64,000 nt of DNA from Spirochaetales bacterium Spiro_07 (lineage in GTDB: Bacteria; Spirochaetota; Spirochaetia; Treponematales; Treponemataceae). Of this stretch, positions 1 to 7,898 are shown piece by piece (within the stretch, counting starts at the first letter, position 1; each line of letters opens with the position of its first letter). Under the pieces are notes generated by a model, which saw nothing but the letters and a program-made list of their open reading frames with translations, searched no databases and was not told where the DNA came from. The stretch covers positions 1-64,000 of the forward strand of contig LVBI01000011.1 in assembly GCA_001603145.1 (NCBI GenBank), given 5' to 3'. Position numbers and translations under genes: made by a program.

Positions 1-85
1 GCCCTAAGCCGTGCCGGAAAGGGATGGGGTTTAAGGGGAAGGGAAAACCTCGCCTCGGATGAAGGGGTTTCCCCTTCCCCTTAAT
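1..85. repeat. G-run/C-run hairpin repeat, copy 1
   Basis: A stem pairs the run TTAAGGGGAAGGG beginning at 31 with CCCTTCCCCTTAA ending near 84. The same vocabulary (GCCCCTAAGCC, ATGGGGTTTTAGGGG) recurs at 3391-3500. The element forms the whole upstream region of pyrF that is visible, and no coding potential is seen in it. It may also continue left of the window edge. Confidence 0.55.
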
Positions 86-103
86 GTTGTTATACTTTCA
101 AGT

Positions 104-1027
104 ATGAAACACAACATGCAGATTTTGCGCGAATCTTGCGCAAAGAATGGCCCGCTTTGCGTTGGGCTTGATACCGACCCGTCTTATCTTCCGCCGGAAG
201 TGCTTGCGCTTTACAAAAGCCCGGCAGAAGCAGTTCTTGCTTATAACCGCGGAATAATCGAAAACCTCGGCGATAAAGCCGGCTGCTGCAAAGTTCAGAT
301 AGCTTATTACGAAGCAATGGGCTTGAGCGGCTTAAAGACTTATGCCGAAACATTGAAGCTGCTCAAAAAGCACAAGATTCCGTGCATTTCAGACATAAAG
401 CGCGGCGACATTGCAGACACAGCAAAAGCCTATGCGCGCGCACATTTTTCAGGCGAATTTGAAACTGACATAATTACGATAAACCCATACATGGGCTTTG
501 ACACGCTCAAGCCGTTCACCGAATGGTGCAAGGCCGAAAACGGCGGCAAAGGCGCGTTTGTGCTTTTGTGCACGTCAAACCCAGGCATGACAGACATTGA
601 GCATCAGAAGCTCGCCGACGGTTCAATTCTGCTTGAAAGAGTCGGCAACGAAATTGCAAGAATTGGCGAAGAATTCAAGGCCGAATACCCGGAACAGACA
701 TGCGGCCCGATCGGCGCTGTTGTGGGCGCAACTCAAGAAGCAGATGCACGCTATTTGCGCGAAAAATATCCCGAAGTGTTCTTCCTTATTCCGGGCTACG
801 GCGCGCAGGGCGGTCAGGCGCGCATTGCCGCAACTCTGCTCGGCAAGGCTGGCGGAACAGTAAACTCAAGCCGCGGCATTTTGTGCGCCTGGAAGAAAGA
901 CGCAGCTCTTGAAGAAAAGCGCGCAAAGAACGCGCTTACGCTTGACGATGTGGTTCAATCTGCATTGCGCGCCGCTGATGCCGCAAAGAAAGACCTTCTC
1001 GGCGCAAAAGCCGAGCTTGGGCTTTAA
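104..1027 (+). CDS. pyrF: Orotidine 5'-phosphate decarboxylase
   Basis: Decarboxylates OMP to UMP, the last step of de novo pyrimidine synthesis, in the cytoplasm. The 307-residue length and the motif SDIKRGDIADTAKAYA identify the longer subtype 2 family, in which the D-x-K-R-x-D core is catalytic. VGLDTDPSYLP near the N-terminus and the PGYGAQGG phosphate-binding loop near residue 230 agree. I chose ATG 104 over the in-frame ATG 59 because 59 lies inside a hairpin repeat and family members begin just before the VGLD segment. There is no Shine-Dalgarno; instead a -10 like TATACT (91-96) ends 7 nt before the ATG, suggesting a leaderless message. No other pyrimidine gene is adjacent. Confidence 0.93.
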   Translation: MKHNMQILRESCAKNGPLCVGLDTDPSYLPPEVLALYKSPAEAVLAYNRGIIENLGDKAGCCKVQIAYYEAMGLSGLKTYAETLKLLKKHKIPCISDIKRGDIADTAKAYARAHFSGEFETDIITINPYMGFDTLKPFTEWCKAENGGKGAFVLLCTSNPGMTDIEHQKLADGSILLERVGNEIARIGEEFKAEYPEQTCGPIGAVVGATQEADARYLREKYPEVFFLIPGYGAQGGQARIAATLLGKAGGTVNSSRGILCAWKKDAALEEKRAKNALTLDDVVQSALRAADAAKKDLLGAKAELGL

Positions 1028-1033
1028 GGAAAA

Positions 1034-1098
1034 TGTCATTGTCGGGCTTGACCCGACAATCTATCAGCAAGATTCCCGTATCAAGTACGGGAATGACA
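1034..1098. repeat. GTCATT...AATGAC palindromic repeat pair
   Basis: Two hairpins, ATTGTCGGG/CCCGACAAT and ATTCCCGTA/TACGGGAAT, are bracketed by TGTCATT and AATGACA. This is the first of about ten dispersed copies in the window. It lies directly after pyrF and carries no gene. Confidence 0.8.
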
Positions 1099-1120
1099 TA
1101 TAAAACTTGAAAAGCAAGAC

Positions 1121-1327
1121 GTCATTGCGATGACAAGAAAATCGTCATTGCGAGCGTAGCGAAGCAATCCAAGAGAGCAAATAGAGCTTTTTTCATGGCA
1201 GATGCGCACAGCTGGATTGCTTCGTCGCTTACGCTCCTCGCAATGACGGGTTTGCGATTACTCTTTGCAATGACGTGCTGTATTTGCACCTCGCAATGAC
1301 GTGGTGAATTTGCTCTTTGCAATGACG
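1121..1327. repeat. Large inverted repeat with tandem half-copies
   Basis: An arm at 1143-1171 (starting CGTCATTGCGAGCGTAGCG) is inverted at 1213-1248 (ending CTCCTCGCAATGACG). It is followed by three degenerate tandem units of about 26 bases, each ending GCAATGACG, up to 1327. Together with the previous repeat it fills the 314-base gap between pyrF and the phosphoesterase gene. The apparent minus-strand frame through it is the translation of the repeat, not a gene. Confidence 0.8.
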
Positions 1328-1341
1328 GTGAAACTACAATT

Positions 1342-2196
1342 ATGAAAAACAAACTTATTTTAGCATTGCTTGCGGCCGCTTGTGCATTTCTGCTTGCGGG
1401 CTGCATTTCAATTTCAAAGAACGTCGTGCCGTTTGAGGCGGTTGAGCAAAAAGAGCGCGCTTCAAACGAGATTGTCGCCGTTCAGATTACAGACTGCCAC
1501 TTCTCAAAAGAAAAGCCGCTTTTTGATGCGCTCATCGAAAAAATCAACAGCATCCGCCCTGACGTAATCTTTATGACAGGCGACCAGGCTGTTTCGGTTA
1601 AGAGCATAGAAATAATGGAGCATTATCTCAAAAAGATAGACGTGCCCTGCCCCAAATTCGTGATAAACGGCAACTGGGAATATTCGCCTAAAACAGGCGT
1701 GCGCGAACATTTTGACGACTATTACGCCGCGCTTGAAGCTTCTGATTTTAAAGTGCTTTTGAACAGCGGCAGTTCGCTCAACTTTGACGGCAAGAAGCTT
1801 GTAATTTATGGGCTTGATTCATTGCTCGGCGGCAAGCCTTCTTTTGAAAGTTTTACGCCTGAAAAAGATGCCGCAAACGTTGTGCTCGGCCATTGCCCTG
1901 TGCTTTTCGACATGATGCCTCAGACTGATTTGCCGTTGCTCATGTTGAGCGGCCACACGCACGGCGGCCAGGTTCTGCTTTTCGGCAAAGCTTTATACTT
2001 CCCAGAAGGAACAGGCAAATATTATTCGGGCATTTACCGCAACGGCAAGAACACGCTTTATATAAGCACAGGCATCGGCAACAGTTCGCTTGAAATCCGC
2101 AATTTAACGCCCTGCCTTGAAGTGATTACTTTCAAATTTGACGATGAGAACAATTTTATTGATGCAGACTTTCAGACAATTGAGGTTAAGCCCTGA
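1342..2196 (+). CDS. Lipoprotein metallophosphoesterase, YkuE-like
   Basis: Predicted exported calcineurin-like phosphoesterase, probably membrane-anchored. Residues 1-21 form a lipoprotein signal peptide ending in the lipobox LLAGC. The metal motifs occur in order: ITDCHF (D-x-H, near residue 52), TGDQ near 75, NGNWEY near 112, GHCP near 181 and SGHTHGGQ near 204. GNWE in place of GNHE is usual in the YkuE/YaeI subgroup, which acts on membrane-associated substrates. The substrate here is unknown. No convincing ribosome-binding site precedes the ATG. Its stop overlaps the start of rlmJ by one base (TGATG), so the two are probably translated together. Confidence 0.85.
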   Translation: MKNKLILALLAAACAFLLAGCISISKNVVPFEAVEQKERASNEIVAVQITDCHFSKEKPLFDALIEKINSIRPDVIFMTGDQAVSVKSIEIMEHYLKKIDVPCPKFVINGNWEYSPKTGVREHFDDYYAALEASDFKVLLNSGSSLNFDGKKLVIYGLDSLLGGKPSFESFTPEKDAANVVLGHCPVLFDMMPQTDLPLLMLSGHTHGGQVLLFGKALYFPEGTGKYYSGIYRNGKNTLYISTGIGNSSLEIRNLTPCLEVITFKFDDENNFIDADFQTIEVKP

Positions 2197-3143
2197 TGTT
2201 GAGCTATAGACACGCGTTTCATGCCGGAAATCATGCGGATGTCTTAAAGCATTTGACGCTCGCGCTGATTACAAAAGCTTATTGCCGCAAGGAAAAGCCT
2301 TTTACATATTTTGATGCGCAGGCGGCGGCGGCGCTTTATTCGCTTGACGACAGCCGCGCCTTGCAGACCGGCGAAGCCGAAAGCGGCATTTGCGCCTTGC
2401 TCAAGCAGGTTCAATCTGGCGGCGCGGCACAGGCTGTACTTGATTCGGCAGATAAAGCTCTGTTCGAAAAAGATGAAGCCGCAGCAAAAGAAGCGGCTGA
2501 AACTTTTGCAGAATATCTTGAATTTTGCCGGAATCTGCAGGCTTCGGCTGGGCTTTACGCCGGTTCTCCGGCTGTTGTGTGCAATTTTGCGCGGGCGCAA
2601 GACCAGCTTGTACTCATGGAGCTTCATCCTTCAGAAATAGAAATCCTCAAGGCGAATGTGGAGCTTATAAAAAAGGGCGCGCTCGGCAAAGCAGATGTAT
2701 GCAGCATTCATGTGCACCACCGCGACGGTTTTGCCGGCTTAAAGGCTATGCTGCCGCCCAAACAGCCGCTGCCCGCGCGCGGCTTTACGCTGCTAGACCC
2801 AAGCTATGAAATTGATAAAGACTATTCCGATGTTGAAGACGCTGTAAAGTTCGCCGCGCGCTCCTGGCACAATTCCGCAATTGCAGTCTGGTACCCGCTT
2901 GTTGAGCGCCGCCGTGAAAAGACGCTGCACCTAAAAGAAGCCTGCCTCGCCACAGAGCAAGAAGTGCTTTGCGCAGAGCTTTTCGTTGCAGAGCCTGAAA
3001 ATGAGCACGGCCTTTACGGTTCGGGCATGATTGTCGTTAATCCGCCCTGGAAGCTCGACATTCAGCTTGAAACGCTGCTGCCCTTTCTTGCCAAAAACCT
3101 CGGCGGCGCAGATGCAAGCTTCAGCCTTAACGTAGAAGTATAA
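2196..3143 (+). CDS. rlmJ: 23S rRNA (adenine2030-N6)-methyltransferase
   Basis: SAM-dependent methylation of A2030 in 23S rRNA. The N-terminus LSYRHAFHAGNHADVLKH is the family signature, and LLDPSYE near residue 200 is the catalytic (D/N)PP(Y/F)-type motif of N6-adenine methyltransferases, with Ser in place of the second Pro. The 315-residue length is slightly above the usual 280-290, the extra residues lying in the helical insert around residues 50-105. It overlaps the upstream phosphoesterase gene by one base. No terminator is seen downstream. Confidence 0.9.
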   Translation: MLSYRHAFHAGNHADVLKHLTLALITKAYCRKEKPFTYFDAQAAAALYSLDDSRALQTGEAESGICALLKQVQSGGAAQAVLDSADKALFEKDEAAAKEAAETFAEYLEFCRNLQASAGLYAGSPAVVCNFARAQDQLVLMELHPSEIEILKANVELIKKGALGKADVCSIHVHHRDGFAGLKAMLPPKQPLPARGFTLLDPSYEIDKDYSDVEDAVKFAARSWHNSAIAVWYPLVERRREKTLHLKEACLATEQEVLCAELFVAEPENEHGLYGSGMIVVNPPWKLDIQLETLLPFLAKNLGGADASFSLNVEV

Positions 3144-3396
3144 ATTGTGCAAAATGCCGTTTATGCACATTCTGCAAAAAAGGCTCTCGTTGCGCGTCCG
3201 CGCCCCGCACCGAGAACGCATAAGGAAATTATATAAATGGTCAATTCTGCTTTCAGCAGAATTGACCTTCTGCGTTCAAGTGTGCGTTGCGCTGCCGCTT
3301 CACTACGCCTTTTTTGCGGTTATGCACATTCTTGAACCTTTGTACATCAGCCCGACAGCAAAATGTACACGACCTTATATGTAGATAATCAGGGGT

Positions 3397-3500
3397 TATT
3401 AGGGGCGCGAAGCAAGCCCCTAATCGGTGCTGAGGAAGAATGGGGTTTTAGGGGCAAGAAACCGCCGCTTCCGAAGTAGAGCGGTGTCGTGCCCCTAAGC
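3397..3500. repeat. GCCCCTAA double-hairpin repeat, copy 2
   Basis: The first hairpin is TTAGGGGC/GCCCCTAA (about 3399-3422). The second pairs TTAGGGGCAAGAAACCGC with GCGGTGTCGTGCCCCTAA (3444-3498), imperfectly. It is related to the element at 1-85, which supports a second dispersed palindromic family distinct from the GTCATT family. Confidence 0.65.
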
Positions 3501-3515
3501 CAAAAAAGTTTTTGC

Positions 3516-3544
3516 TTGCCCTGTGCAAAAGCGCGTGTTATAGT
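3516..3544 (+). promoter_or_regulatory. Predicted sigma-70 promoter of cheW
   Basis: -35 TTGCCC (3516-3521), 17-nt spacer, -10 TATAGT (3539-3544), about 40 nt before the cheW start. The spacing is ideal and both boxes match four to five consensus positions. Confidence 0.55.
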
Positions 3545-3585
3545 TTTTTATAAACGGAAAAGCAAAAGCTTTTATGGGAGAAACA

Positions 3586-4065
3586 ATGAGCAATCAGTTT
3601 TTAACTTTCAAGATTGACGGAACGCAATATGCAGCCGAAGTTCACAATGTTCAGGAAGTGCTTGAATATATGCCTGTCACAAAAGTGCCGTGCACAACAT
3701 CTTATATGGAAGGCTTGATTAATTCGCGCGGGCAAGGAATTTCTGTGGTGAATCTACGCAAGAAATTCGGCATGGAAGACACAGAGCCGACCAAAGAAAC
3801 GCGGATAATCGTAATGGAAGTTAAAAATGCTGAAGGCAAGACTGTGACTTTCGGTGCAATCGCTGATTCTGTGCAAGAGGTTGTTGATTTGTCTGATGAA
3901 GAGATTGAGCCGTCGCCGAAATTCGGCAACAGCATTGCAGCTCAGTTCATACGCGGCATCGGCAAGCGCGACGACACTTTCATTATAATCTTGAACATGG
4001 ATCAGATTTTCTCAACCGAAGAAATAATCAAGCTCGAAAGCGCCACAACCGCGGTTAACGGTTAG
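3586..4065 (+). CDS. cheW: Chemotaxis coupling protein CheW
   Basis: Single CheW domain of 159 residues, expected to bridge chemoreceptors and the CheA kinase. Visible features are QFLTFKIDGTQYA at the start, NVQEVLEYMPVTKVP, the glycine-rich turn GLINSRGQGISVVNLR, and RGIGKRDDTFIIILN near the end, all typical of the two beta-barrel subdomains. I chose ATG 3586 because GGGAG (3576-3580) lies 5 nt upstream; the ATG at 3574 would place that sequence inside the gene. It stands alone rather than in a che operon. Its 3' end overlaps the convergent addA gene by 11 bp, with no terminator visible between them. Confidence 0.9.
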   Translation: MSNQFLTFKIDGTQYAAEVHNVQEVLEYMPVTKVPCTTSYMEGLINSRGQGISVVNLRKKFGMEDTEPTKETRIIVMEVKNAEGKTVTFGAIADSVQEVVDLSDEEIEPSPKFGNSIAAQFIRGIGKRDDTFIIILNMDQIFSTEEIIKLESATTAVNG

Positions 4066-7000
4066 CAGCTGACAGCAGATTTTGCATCAGCTCTTCGCTC
4101 AAGTTGATGCTGTTGACCGCTTCGGTTATGTCTATTTCCTGGCCGTAGCGCAAAAAATAAAGCTTGAGCGCAATTTCTTTTTCGTCTTTCAAGCCGAGCA
4201 TCTCTTTTACGGCAAATCTGTAGGCGCATTGCTGCTCGTAATATTTTTCGGGCGCAATCTCGATGTCTGTCTTGTAATCTACAATAACGAATTTGCTATT
4301 GCTGTCTTGATAAACAAGGTCGATGAAGCCCCGGATTATGAAAGAGTTGTGCAAAAGCTTGAAATAATATTCAGGCTTGCAGAACCGCTTTGCAAGCTTT
4401 GCGGCGGCGGCCTCTTTGCCGGTGTTTGAGCCGAGGAAAGTTTCAGCCATGTCGCGGCAAATGCTGCAAAGGCAACTGAAATTAGATTCGCTCAAGTTTT
4501 TCTTCAAAAGCTCTTTTGTCTCAAAATCGATTTCTGCTCGGCCTGTTTTGATTGCATTTTCAAGATAAGCGTGCGCCAATGTTCCGAAAGTACCGTGCGT
4601 AAAATCTCTGGCAGAAGCTTGCTCTTCTTTGTCCTCTGAATTTGCCGCCGCGCCATCGCCTGTGCCGCTTTGACCGCCTGTACTTGCGACAGCTTGAGGG
4701 GCGATAATCTCATCGATTTTAGCGATTGAAGCATTAATCGGCTGATTGTGCGCCACAGTCACAAGCTCTTCGTTGGCGTGAAGCTTTTCAAGGTCGCTCG
4801 GCGAAATGCGCTTTTGCGGCAAATCTTCGCACTGCACGATAACTGCACCAGGCGCACCGGCTGAACCGGCATCAGCTTTGGAAGCACCGCAAAGCTTTTC
4901 TAGTTTTGCAAACGCCTCAAGCCGCAAATCTGCGGTTTTTTCGGTCTTTTCAACCATAATGTCAGATTCAACCTTTTCAAGCAGCTCAAAATCAAACGGC
5001 GCGCCTTCTTTGTAGCAGCGTTCCATTGGGGCAAGCTCGGTCTGGCTTGTCATTTCAGGCCCATAGAAATATTCAATTGCGTCTCTGAAACAGCTTTTTG
5101 TCCGCTTGTTAGATGCATCGAAAGCGTCTACCGTATAGACGCTTTTTCTTGCCCGCGTAATTGCAACATAAACAAGTCGCTTGAACTCAGCCTTGTCTTT
5201 TTCTTCAGAATCAGCTTTCTGCTTTTTATAGAAATAATTCCGCTGCGATCCGATTTTCACTGAAACGCCGAAATCTTCGTCATAAAAGATAAGCGGCTCG
5301 TTTTCGCTGCCGCCGTCTGAAATGCAGCCCAAAACAAAGACATTCTCAAATTCAAGGCCCTTGCTTTTATGGATTGTCATAATCTGGACGGCATCATCTT
5401 TTTCAATCGGATAGCTTACGTCTTTTATGCCAAGCTCGTCCTCTTTTGCGCCGAACGCAAATTTTGAGTTCTGCTTGCTTTGAGCAAGCTGGTCAATAAT
5501 CCAGCTTGTGCTCCGCCCGTCTTCTTGAAGCTTGCGCACAAGCTCAAAGAGCAAATCGTATTGTTCCGCAGAAAGGCTCGTCTTTTTGTCGACCAGCGTC
5601 TCGTATCTTGCACCTGTTTCATACCAGAGTTTTGTAATCGTATCCGTAAGCGGCTCTGTAAGCACCTGGTTTTTCGTCTTGAGATAAAACGCTTTTGCTT
5701 CAAGATATTTCTGATATTCGTCTTTTGAAAGTGCCTCAACTTCAAGCTTGATTTTTTCTTCAAGCTGCTTGTCTTCTGAAAATGCGGTGTATTGATGCAC
5801 CGTAGTCTTGCCGGTCTGCTCATTCAGCGTTTCAACTGTTTCCGGCAGAATGCCCAATATCATTTCGACTGTCTGAATCTTTAGCCCTGCAAACGGCGAA
5901 CAAAGATAAGCCGCAAAAGAGGTTTTGTCTTGCGGTGCGCTGCAAAGCCTTAAAAAGTGAAAAATGTCATTAATAGGGCCGTCGTCAAAGATTGATTTTT
6001 GCTGGTCAAAGTTGTAAGGCACGTCAAAAGCGTTAAGCCAGCGTACAAGCTTTGCATAGTTCGAGCGGCTGCGGCACAAAACCGCATAATCTGCATATTT
6101 TGGCGAATTTCCGGCAGATTTCTCGCTGTCAAAAAGCTCCCGGATTTTCTTTGCGGTGTAATATGCCGCCGTATCGTTCTGATTGAGAAAATCGTCTTCG
6201 GTTTTGCCTTCGGGCAGATTTTCTTTGAGGCAAGAGCTGTCAAAAATGCTTACATGCATCGGCACATTTTCTTTTGAGAGTGGCAGACTGACCTCGCTGT
6301 CTTTGTACGTTGCGGCTTTTGTGTAATACGCTTCGAACTGTTTGGGGTTTTCGTCGTTGCTGAAAATCTTAAAGTTGGCATCTTCGCCTTCGCCAATGCC
6401 GCCGAAAAGCCTGTTGAACATGGCGAGTACAGGCTCTGTTGAGCGGTAATTGTTTGTCATATAAAGCTTTGTCTCTGTATCTGGCGGCACGGTTTTAGCA
6501 AGGTCTTCTGTAAGCGAATTGAACACAGAAACGTCTGCGCCCCGGAATTTGTAGATAGACTGCTTTTCGTCGCCCACAAAATAGAGCTTGCTGTCTGCAA
6601 GGTTTGAGACAAGCTGATTGAGAAAATCTTTTTCGTTTTCAGACGGCTCTGTGAAAGCATCGTCTTTTTCAGCCAGCAGATAGAGCATGTCTCTGTTTTT
6701 GCCGTTGTTGTCTTGAAATTCGTCAATCATAATCTTTTTGAATGTTTTCTTTTCTTGATTGCGGATTTCTTTCTGCTCTTTCAAGATTTTCAGTGCAAGC
6801 GAATTTATGTCGCAAAAAGAAAGGCTGCCCGACCGGCGCTTCTGCTCGTTAATCTGAACCATGAACATGTCTAAAAGCTCGAAAATGCGCTTTATGTGCT
6901 GATAATTCAGAATGAATGATGTGACTAAATCGAGCGTTTCTTTGGTTTTTTCTTTGAACTGCTTGTTTATTGCTTGAAGCGGTTTAGTGTAGCCTTTTGT

Positions 7001-7897
7001 GTTCTGTGAAAAATTAAACAAGTCTGTCCATGCGGAAGCGTCGGCCGCCATTTTGCTCAAAGTTTCATAGCTTGTTTCAAACATAGAAGCGTCTTGAATC
7101 TGGCCTAGTTCCGGTTCGTTGTTCAGAAAGGCTTCAAGTTTGTCAAAATATGGCGTTCCTATCTTTTCAGGGTTGTTCTGATATTCAGACTGAACTTCAC
7201 TTAAAATCGAAAATATGCCTTCGCCTTCTTCAGGGTAATCCTCGTTTGCGTTATCGCTTATAAGCCTGTTCCAAACTTCAGCAATTTGGCGGCATTGAAG
7301 CAGCAGCTTTTTCTCAAAAAAGTCGTCCGGGCATGTAATGTCTGTGTATCTGCTTATGGCTGTTTCAAAAAGGTCTTCTGCAAGCTTGTGCAGGTTGCCC
7401 GGCGTTGCAACCGCAAGAAGCGCAGGCTCGTCTTTGTGGTTTACAAGAAACCTGAAAGCATCTGCCTTTAGGTTCTCAACTTCGGCAACTGTGAAATTCG
7501 GGTTAATGCCGTATCTGTTTGCCGCCTGCCTTACTACAGTTGAGCTGTAAGAGTCAAGCGTCTGAATGTGGGCTTTATCAAAATCTTTGAGTGCCTGCTT
7601 TGCGCGCGCCTTTTCTTCTGGCGGTGTCTGCGCGTTTGCGGCAAACTGCCCAAGCGTTTTGTAGATGCGCTGATAGATTTCGCTTGCAGCTTTTTTGGTG
7701 AACGTAAGCGCAAGGATTTCTTCAACCTTTATGTTGCATGACATTACAAGCCATGCAAAGCGCGTTGCAAGCACCTGTGTTTTGCCCGAACCGGCACCGG
7801 CTGCAACAACTGTGTTAAGCCCGCGGCAGCAGGCGGCGCGCTGAGATTTATCCAATTTTTTGTCGAGTATGTCGAGATAAGCAAAGTCTGCGCTCAT
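4055..7897 (-). CDS. addA: AddA-type helicase-nuclease subunit
   Basis: ATP-dependent 3'-5' helicase plus nuclease that processes double-strand breaks with AddB. UvrD-family motifs appear in order: Walker A GAGSGKT (residues 32-38), IDEFQD near 390, VGDEKQSIYKFRGAD near 436, and the late motifs TIHKSKGLEF and YVAITRARK. The C-terminal PD-(D/E)XK nuclease is seen as GFIDLVYQD...VIVDYKTD around 1190-1210. Length is 1280 residues. Two Ala/Gly/Ser-rich inserts lie between helicase and nuclease (near GASKADAGSAGAPGA and GGQSGTGDGAAANSED). I chose ATG 7897 because GAGGAAC stands just before it and the addB stop is 1 nt away. Confidence 0.9.
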   Translation of the reverse strand: MSADFAYLDILDKKLDKSQRAACCRGLNTVVAAGAGSGKTQVLATRFAWLVMSCNIKVEEILALTFTKKAASEIYQRIYKTLGQFAANAQTPPEEKARAKQALKDFDKAHIQTLDSYSSTVVRQAANRYGINPNFTVAEVENLKADAFRFLVNHKDEPALLAVATPGNLHKLAEDLFETAISRYTDITCPDDFFEKKLLLQCRQIAEVWNRLISDNANEDYPEEGEGIFSILSEVQSEYQNNPEKIGTPYFDKLEAFLNNEPELGQIQDASMFETSYETLSKMAADASAWTDLFNFSQNTKGYTKPLQAINKQFKEKTKETLDLVTSFILNYQHIKRIFELLDMFMVQINEQKRRSGSLSFCDINSLALKILKEQKEIRNQEKKTFKKIMIDEFQDNNGKNRDMLYLLAEKDDAFTEPSENEKDFLNQLVSNLADSKLYFVGDEKQSIYKFRGADVSVFNSLTEDLAKTVPPDTETKLYMTNNYRSTEPVLAMFNRLFGGIGEGEDANFKIFSNDENPKQFEAYYTKAATYKDSEVSLPLSKENVPMHVSIFDSSCLKENLPEGKTEDDFLNQNDTAAYYTAKKIRELFDSEKSAGNSPKYADYAVLCRSRSNYAKLVRWLNAFDVPYNFDQQKSIFDDGPINDIFHFLRLCSAPQDKTSFAAYLCSPFAGLKIQTVEMILGILPETVETLNEQTGKTTVHQYTAFSEDKQLEEKIKLEVEALSKDEYQKYLEAKAFYLKTKNQVLTEPLTDTITKLWYETGARYETLVDKKTSLSAEQYDLLFELVRKLQEDGRSTSWIIDQLAQSKQNSKFAFGAKEDELGIKDVSYPIEKDDAVQIMTIHKSKGLEFENVFVLGCISDGGSENEPLIFYDEDFGVSVKIGSQRNYFYKKQKADSEEKDKAEFKRLVYVAITRARKSVYTVDAFDASNKRTKSCFRDAIEYFYGPEMTSQTELAPMERCYKEGAPFDFELLEKVESDIMVEKTEKTADLRLEAFAKLEKLCGASKADAGSAGAPGAVIVQCEDLPQKRISPSDLEKLHANEELVTVAHNQPINASIAKIDEIIAPQAVASTGGQSGTGDGAAANSEDKEEQASARDFTHGTFGTLAHAYLENAIKTGRAEIDFETKELLKKNLSESNFSCLCSICRDMAETFLGSNTGKEAAAAKLAKRFCKPEYYFKLLHNSFIIRGFIDLVYQDSNSKFVIVDYKTDIEIAPEKYYEQQCAYRFAVKEMLGLKDEKEIALKLYFLRYGQEIDITEAVNSINLSEELMQNLLSAANR

Positions 7898-7898
7898 G

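Larger units (their letters stand above)
3144..3585. other. Non-coding gap with hairpins
   Basis: This stretch between rlmJ and cheW has no supported gene. It contains a clean hairpin GGTCAATTCTG/CAGAATTGACC at about 3238-3266, the two hairpins of the GCCCCTAA repeat (3397-3498), and the cheW promoter (3516-3544). The 79-codon frame inside it has unlikely composition and crosses the hairpins. Confidence 0.6.

Noticed and set aside
59-103. Earlier pyrF start at ATG 59
   Set aside because: The extra 15 residues are encoded by a hairpin repeat and do not fit the family N-terminus.
1122-1406. 94-codon minus-strand frame
   Set aside because: It is the translation of the GTCATTGCGAG repeat (ARSVSDEAIQ...LDCFATLAMT) and recurs as a spurious protein in many genomes.
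3145-3384. 79-codon plus-strand frame
   Set aside because: Runs through a perfect hairpin, has no ribosome-binding site, and its composition is unlike a protein.
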